The notes beneath the pieces are model-generated. The model saw nothing but the letters and a program-made list of their open reading frames with translations. It had not been told where the DNA came from and made no database searches. The position numbers were made by a program, and so were the translations under genes. This document shows, piece after piece, positions 56,651 to 62,342 of a stretch of 62,342 nt of DNA (position 1 is the first letter of the stretch; each line of letters opens with the position of its first letter). This DNA comes from Byssothecium circinans (lineage: Eukaryota > Ascomycota > Dothideomycetes > Pleosporales > Massarinaceae), in contig ML976996.1 of the NCBI GenBank assembly GCA_010015675.1, forward strand, positions 95,769 through 158,110. The letters run 5' to 3'.

Positions 56651-56884
56651 TGGCAATGTGGGCGATGTGGGTGATGTGATGTTAGCGATGTTGGCGATGT
56701 GACAATATAGGCGATGCAAGCGATGTGGGTGATGTACGCATGTACGCATGTACGCGGTGTAGGCGATGTGGGCGATATAGGTGATGTAGGTGATGTTGGC
56801 GAGGTGGGCGATATAGGTGATGTAGGCGAAGGTGATTTAGGTGATGTGGGCGATATAGGTGATGTTGGCGCTGTTGGCGATGCA
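56651..56884. repeat. Minisatellite of 9-bp units (GATGTNGGC type)
   Basis: About two dozen units of the form GATGTGGGC / GATATAGGT / GATGTTGGC follow one another with few interruptions. The frame encodes only Gly-Asp-Val/Ile triplets, so it is treated as non-coding. Confidence 0.85.
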
Positions 56885-58071
56885 GTATTCGGAAGGTATT
56901 AAACAGTGGCTTAGTGGACGGGTGATAAAACATTGCTAAGCTACGATCGGCGATTAACGTTAATTGTGATAGAGCAGAAGAAATGGGCGCACACTTACGT
57001 TCGATCATGTTATCATGTTGTGATAAAGTGGAGCGGAATTGGATTTGGCATTGACGATTGATCGACCGGGTTTGATGTTCATCTTCGGTGGAATGCGGAT
57101 GTGCTTGTCTAAAAACCCTTTCCAAATCGCGAGTATTAAAGAAGAAAAGGCCCCGTGTTATAGCACAGGGAGAAAGGCTTCTCTTCGACTTTTCTACGAG
57201 GCGAGAGCAGCGGGTGACGGCGTAAGGGTATGCTTGTGTGCTTTTTGCGGGGCAGAGAAAGTTGGCGTTTAGGAAGCAATAAAGGTAGCTGAAAATGTAC
57301 TAATAGTCTGTGTAGCTTGGCTAAGGGTTTGTTGGGGAGCTTAACGCGTGTAGTGGCGAGGTGGCGAGGTCCTTCGATCGGGCGATGAACATGGTGACAT
57401 GTGTTAAAAAGTTCAAAAAGGCCCGCGGTGGTGGTGAGATGGTGAGATGACTATTGGCCATTGCGAAAATGCGATTATTGTGAATGGAGGAACTTCGATG
57501 GTGAACCCTTCGAGGGCTAAGCTAGTTGCGGGTATCGGTGATGTGTTGGTTCGGATGGCTCCTGTAGTTCGTTCAGTTATTAGGGCTGACTACCTCGAGT
57601 GTGCTCACTAGGGATCACTGACATTGCCGTTGGGGTGTATATGTTGTACAGTTCGCATCAAACGTGTGTAATCTAGACGGACGAGAATGATCGGTTGCAG
57701 TGTGGCTGTGTTCGGAGTATGTGCATATATCGCCCCACCTGCCTGTGGCATCAAGATTCCTGTCAGAGATGTATGCAAGGGAGGCCTGGTACAAATACCT
57801 GAAGTCGAATCGAATCAATCATAGTCCGGCGGCACAAGTATTTCTTGCCAATAGGCTTGGCCGTCTGCGTGCCACATAGACGTGGCATCCTACCTCAAGA
57901 CAGGTACCATGGAGGCATTCTTGCTCGTGTGCAGTCTGAGTGTGAGTTCGAGCAACTAATTAGTCGAACGCTGCTAAGCATAACAAGCCACGTCGTCTTT
58001 TGGGGTGTCAGGCGGTGACTTGTCGATAATAGTTTTGAATTGCGTGAAGTGACGAACGTGTAGCGTAGATG

Positions 58072-58255
58072 AGGATGGGGCATTGGGTTATTGCACGGAG
58101 GTACGCATATCGAATTATTCGTAGGAGGGAGGGAGATAGTTGATGACCGTGATCGCTTGTCTGAGGATAGGGTATTGGGTTGTTGCGCGGAGGTGCGCGT
58201 ATCGAGTTATTCGTGGGAGCGAGGGAGATAGTTGATGACCGTGATCACTTGTCGG
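58072..58255. repeat. Tandem duplication, 92-bp unit, two diverged copies
   Basis: Copies start at 58072 and 58164. Nearly all differences between them are G/A or C/T transitions, with a shared end GATAGTTGATGACCGTGATC. Confidence 0.8.
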
Positions 58256-58462
58256 CGTATACAATGCCTGGATATGAAATCCAAAGTCAGTAAAGCTCAT
58301 GCAGGGGGGAGTCAATGTCCTACCGATCGTCTGAAATAACGCGTCGTCTCATAGCTGTATGGGCATCGCGGCCTATGACGAGAAATAGCTACTCGTTGTC
58401 GACATGTCATCGGATGTGTCGTGCAGTTCTTGAGAGGAGGAGAGATAGATTCTATTATCGGA

Positions 58463-58551
58463 ATTGAGGCGTTGAGCTGAGTTGTTGAGTTGAGTCGAGT
58501 TGTTGAGCGGCTGATTTGAGAGGTTGAGTTGAGAGGTTGAGTTGAGTTGAG
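58463..58551. repeat. TTGAG-rich simple repeat
   Basis: Runs of GTTGAG/GAGTTGAGTT units with small interruptions. Confidence 0.75.
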
Positions 58552-58587
58552 GGTACTCGAGGTTACCGCTGTCGAAGATTTTTCCAG

Positions 58588-58890
58588 ATCAGTGGTCCAT
58601 GAGAAATTAAACTCGTCCGCGACCGATCTTTCAAGCACTCGTACATTGGTAAACCCCAGCAGCCCACAAAGCCCACATTGCGTCCGATCGGAAATACGCT
58701 GAATCAGTGGTCCATGAGAAATAAAACTCGTCCGCACTGATTACTGGTAAATCCTTCACTTCAGCAGCCCACAATGCGTCGTCGGATAGATTTTGCTTGC
58801 AATCAGTGGTCTAAGAGAAATTACACTCATCCGCAACTGATCGCTCGCATCATCGCACCTCAGCAGCCCCCAGAAGCCCACAGTGATCCC
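58588..58890. repeat. Three tandem copies of a block of about 100-115 bp
   Basis: Copies begin at 58588, 58703 and 58802 with ATCAGTGGTCCATGAGAAAT or close variants, contain ACTCGTCCGC, and end with CAGCAGCCCACA-like sequence. Confidence 0.8.
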
Positions 58891-59091
58891 GAAGGATGAA
58901 GAGAGAAGAATCAAATGGGCGGCGGGGTTTTTGGTTGGGTTGGGTGTCGCTCCTGCCGTCGATGCGTCCGATACGCGCATCCACGTGTGCGGTTGACAAA
59001 AGAAGGAGGCACGACACTGGAAGATGGCAACACCAAGATAGTATAGTATGAGTGAAAATTTTCGTGAAATATGTTCTGTAGCTTCAACATC

Positions 59092-60662
59092 ATGCCTCGA
59101 GTAAGTTCGTTCCTTCAACGTGATGTGATTTGACAGATGAAGTTTCGCATATCATGATATTATGATGAATGATGAAGGTTAACATGTATGTAGGTACATC
59201 GGGGTAAGCGCCCCGTGAAGCGCGATAGAAACACGCGCAATAGAACCTCCTTCGAAATTGAAGATGAAGACATCGCGGGCCGTTATGGCGATTTTGCAGC
59301 CCTCGAAGAATCCTTCCGCCGCGAAATGCGGGCCGCGCAGTCTGCCTCCGACTGGGAGAGTGAGAGTGAGGATGAAGACGAAGATGATGATGAGATGGAA
59401 GTCGAGGTCGCAGTCCTCCCCCCTGCCGCAGACCGTAAGTCATTTTTGTCTTGATATCTTATTTCAAAAACTCATATGTATTGTTTATTCCATCCCTATT
59501 ATACCTCCCTGTTTCCTAGTTCTTAGTTTTTATACCTTGGGGGTTTTCTTTTGCGCTTTTCTTAAGTTATCTTTATTATTAGTTATATTTTTGTATTTTC
59601 TCTTTATATAGTTATTTCTATTATTTCCCTTTTATAACCTTTTCAATCTTTTAAACTCTTCTGTTTTAGTTTCAAGTTATATAATCTTTTGCGCTATTCT
59701 TATTTTCTTAGGTTTTAATAAACTAATTAAATTTTAGAGTCCATCCAGCCTACGGGCGAAAACTGTTACGTTCTGTTCCGAACTTCTTCAAATAAATCGA
59801 GCAAGAAAGATAAAGCTACGATGACAAGTGAAGAGGCCTGGAAGGCCTATGTTGTTAGGCGCATCGAAGAAGGTCTGGAGTTGGCGCGACGACTCGAAGA
59901 AAACTGCATAAATCCAATGCAGTTCAACACCATTGAAGCAGGGGCATTTAAGCGCCAAGGTCATGACTTCACCAACTTCATGAAGACATCCGGCAAAAAA
60001 GTCACAATGGCCGAAGAATCAAAAAGTTCTTCAAAGATATGAGGGACTCAAAATGCACAATATTGGTACGGGCGATAGATGGCTTGACCATCAATAAGGA
60101 TACGTTTGTGTCTTTTTTGAAGATGGTTGAGAGTTTCGGTGTTGAGCTGCAGATACTGTGGCAGTACAACAAGGTATGTTTGATAATACTACCTTCGTAA
60201 CGTTGCCCTTGCATCTACAACCTGCAAATTTAACGTCCAGATCTTACATATTTCGCCTTCATATCTATTTCCTTGCATCTCCAAACCTGCTGAATTAAAC
60301 CCTCAGACCTGCATATTAGTCTTATTGCTTATATTTTTCTACCCCGTCTTAACATCTCTCCAACCCTCCTGTATCTTAGAGAATGTGCTAACATATTTAT
60401 CTAGGTCTACGACGAGATCCGCCATCCGAAATTGAAGCCCTTCAAGGGTTTAGGCTCTTTGCTGGAGATACCGGCTTCAGAATGAAAGGCGCATCTAGAT
60501 GGCGAGGCTGAGTCGGAAGACTTCGCTCGGGTTCTTGAGATTTGGGAGTATTTGAAACTTCCTAAGAGTGAGAACAAGGGCATACAAGATCGCAATGCGC
60601 TTCCAAGCATAGGCTTGATGGGCGCGCAGGAATCATCTGCGGGAAGGAAATTCAGCAACTAA
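59092..60662 (+). pseudogene. Broken gene of an unrecognised family
   Basis: Exons 59092-59100, 59194-59434 and 59738-60042 have good splice signals and give 184 aa (acidic, with DIAGRYGDFAALEESFRREM), stopping at a TGA at 60040. The conserved-looking sequence continues one frame over directly after an A6 run at 59996-60001: FFKDMRDSKCTILVRAIDG ... LQILWQYNK. Next come a GTATGT donor at 60174, an acceptor at 60404 and the exon VYDEIRHPKLKPFKGLGSL. That exon has an in-frame TGA at 60483-60485 and then stays open to a TAA at 60660-60662. One missing A and one stop thus separate three coherent parts of what was a single gene. I do not recognise the family. The damage could be real or a homopolymer sequencing error plus one true stop. 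Confidence 0.7.
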
Positions 60663-60870
60663 TGTAATTATCATGATATTATCTATTCGCATGTGCACTC
60701 CACATGGACAGTAACGGTGAATGCTAATCTGACGATTCTCCCAACACCTCACCATAACATCCGCAGACCTGAATTCCACAAGATTACAGCGTGAAGCCAA
60801 GTGCAAGTGCACTTGTATCTTTCTCGACTTTTTCCTGCTTTAAATGTTTATCACCGCTTATCTAAACTCG
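60663..60870. other. Intergenic spacer
   Basis: No feature recognised between the broken gene and the tandem repeat. Confidence 0.5.
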
Positions 60871-61290
60871 GTAAAGCTCGGCCAGAGTCTCCACAGATGG
60901 TAATACTTTCCACCGGAAGCTCGACAATACAATGGCGTTGATGTTACGCTTCAACAATACGTCGCTACTATATGATTGGATCTGGCGGCAACCTAACACT
61001 CGCACTATCTTGGTAAAGCCCGGCCAGAATCTTCACAGATGGTAATACTCTCTACCGCAAGCTCGAAAATACAATGGCATGGATGTTACGCTTCAACAAT
61101 ACGTAGTTACTATATAATTAGAGCATGCGGCAATTAACACTCGCACTATCTTAGTAAAGCTTAGCCAGAATCTTTACAGATAGTAATTCTCTCTACCGCA
61201 AGCTTAAAAATACAATAGCATGGATATTACGCTTCAACAATACGTAGCTACTATATAATTAAAGCATGCGGTAACTAACACTCGCACCAT
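60871..61290. repeat. Tandem repeat, three copies of about 140 bp, with RIP-type transitions
   Basis: Copies start at 60871, 61014 and 61154 and share CTTCAACAATACGT and the following CTACTATAT. Copy 3 differs from copy 2 mainly by CpA-to-TpA and TpG-to-TpA changes. Confidence 0.9.
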
Positions 61291-62342
61291 AGTACCGATA
61301 ATGCAACCAAAGGAGGTCAAGGTATCCAAGCAGACTTAGAACATATATTACCTATGGTATCAGGCGAATAAGCAGTTACTTTGTACGATAATTTTCCATC
61401 TAGCTTCCCATCCCATCACGGATTCTCGTCTTCGTACCCTCTTCCTTGCGATGCCGCAATCCCTTTTGCGTCATCTCCCTAGTGCCGTGATAAAAGTAGG
61501 TCCTAGAAGCGAGGGTTTGAAAATTATTACGTATCTTACTTCTATCCCAGTGATTACGATAAAAAGCCAGGCAATACAAGCAAAGCACGAGAATACGAAG
61601 AAAGAGAAAGGACGCTTATAACAACCTATTCAAATCATGCAACGCAAAAATACAACCTGCCAGCAGCTAGAGCTCTGCACAAACGAAACAACCTCTCAAC
61701 ACTCAATCCTTCTCTACCCTAAGACTTCGTCCTATAATAAACACCGTAACCTTCTGTTCTCTATGTTTGTAAGCCTTGAACAGACCTCCATGAAGCATCC
61801 CCGACACCAATAAACGCGCCCTTGCTCAATCACACGATCTTTTCGTCCTCTGCTATTCCCTCCGAAGAACCCGAGGATGATGAGGAAGACGAGCCCCCAT
61901 TTCGCGGGGCTGATGATGACGATGACGCTGTAGAATCAGCGTTCGCGTTAGGGTGTGTTTGTTTAGCGAGGCTGGTTATAGGACGGGATGGCACCGCACA
62001 TTACATACCCTGCGTGACGGCGTAACGCCCAGGACGGCGTAACGCCCGCTCCGAACACCAAAATCAACACTACAACATGAAGCTATTGAGCCACGTACAA
62101 TAGCTATTATCATAAGAGTTTTTAGTGTTAAGCTCTATAGGCCCTAATTAGTATATATAGCTATCTATATTTTGCTGGGAGCTTAATTGCTCGGCCGTGT
62201 CGTGATTGAGATGGCGGCAGAGCTGCTGCAGCACCTGAGGCCTCACTACTACCCTCACGCTGCGTAGCTACTCTCTTTTTTAGACCTGCCTTAGTAGATG
62301 CCTTAAGGAGTCTCCTCTTGCCTCTTTGGGCAGCTTTTTGAG
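61291..62342. other. Intergenic, with a possible transposon remnant at the right edge
   Basis: TA-rich decayed sequence occupies 62080-62190. From about 62190 to the end, the minus strand reads as a basic Lys/Arg/Ala-rich peptide followed by SQSRHGRAIKLPAKYR, resembling the C-terminus of fungal pogo-like transposases. The match is weak and the element runs off the window. Confidence 0.35.

Larger units (their letters stand above)
54161..59091. other. Gene-poor region, 4.9 kb, with simple repeats
   Basis: No protein gene could be supported; open frames are short and without conserved motifs. The region holds the 9-bp minisatellite, the 92-bp duplication, the TTGAG run and the triplicated block listed separately, and a diverged copy (55222-55292) of sequence at 28928-28990. 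Confidence 0.55.

Noticed and set aside
56714..56902. Open frame encoding Gly-Asp-Val repeats
   Set aside because: It is the translation of a 9-bp minisatellite; no flanking coding sequence or signal peptide.
60871..61290. Regularly spaced direct repeats that could suggest a CRISPR-like array
   Set aside because: Units are about 140 bp, contiguous and RIP-mutated, without unique spacers, in a fungal nuclear genome.

Overview
The window is nuclear DNA of a filamentous ascomycete, most likely a Dothideomycete (class-level inference). Genes are intron-poor, and the introns are mostly 45-130 nt with GTAAGT-type donors, CTAAC/CTGAC branch sites and AG acceptors. Recognisable products include TIM50, an EDEM/HTM1-type mannosidase, SKI6/RRP41, DOM34/pelota, an ERCC6L2-like SNF2 ATPase, a fungal nicotianamine synthase, a CorA-like protein, a GH76 mannanase-like enzyme, a DUF7053 protein and several F-box proteins. 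Several duplicated blocks differ only by C-to-T/G-to-A changes, as expected from repeat-induced point mutation (RIP).

Layout. 1-10.9 kb: coiled-coil protein with a C-terminal cysteine cluster (+), F-box-like protein (-), then TIM50 (-) and HTM1 (+) sharing a 350-bp promoter. 11.4-15.7 kb: two inverted paralogues of a secreted zincin-like family flank a gene of unknown function. One paralogue has lost the HExxH glutamate; the other keeps HExxH but carries an in-frame stop. 15.7-16.1 kb: a small inverted repeat and a 157-bp solo LTR with a 5-bp target duplication. 16.3-31.6 kb: housekeeping block (SNF2 ATPase, SKI6, nicotianamine synthase, membrane-anchored amidohydrolase, CorA-like, DOM34), with a 239-bp MITE at 25.65 kb. 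32.9-39.2 kb: protein fusing two cyclic-nucleotide-binding domains to an F-box and leucine-rich repeats, a glycine-zipper protein assembled from three exons, and a DUF7053 protein. 41.2-44.6 kb: decaying Baeyer-Villiger monooxygenase / short-chain dehydrogenase pair. 45.3-52.9 kb: protein with a PIF1-helicase-like C-terminal module and a PCNA-binding motif, an eight-cysteine-free F-box gene with a perfect 29-codon tandem duplication, and a secreted GH76 enzyme. 52.9-62.3 kb: gene-poor, repeat-rich region holding one tRNA-Leu gene, tRNA relics, minisatellites, RIP-marked tandem repeats and a broken unknown gene.

The most unusual signal is at 54.0-54.15 kb. A tRNA-Leu(CAG) gene has a normal short anticodon-loop intron and also a 48-nt insertion in the T arm that looks like a spliceosomal intron (GTAAGA ... 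GCTAAC ... TAG). Removing it restores a perfect T stem. All exon structures were assembled by reading splice signals and frame by hand; no database search was possible.
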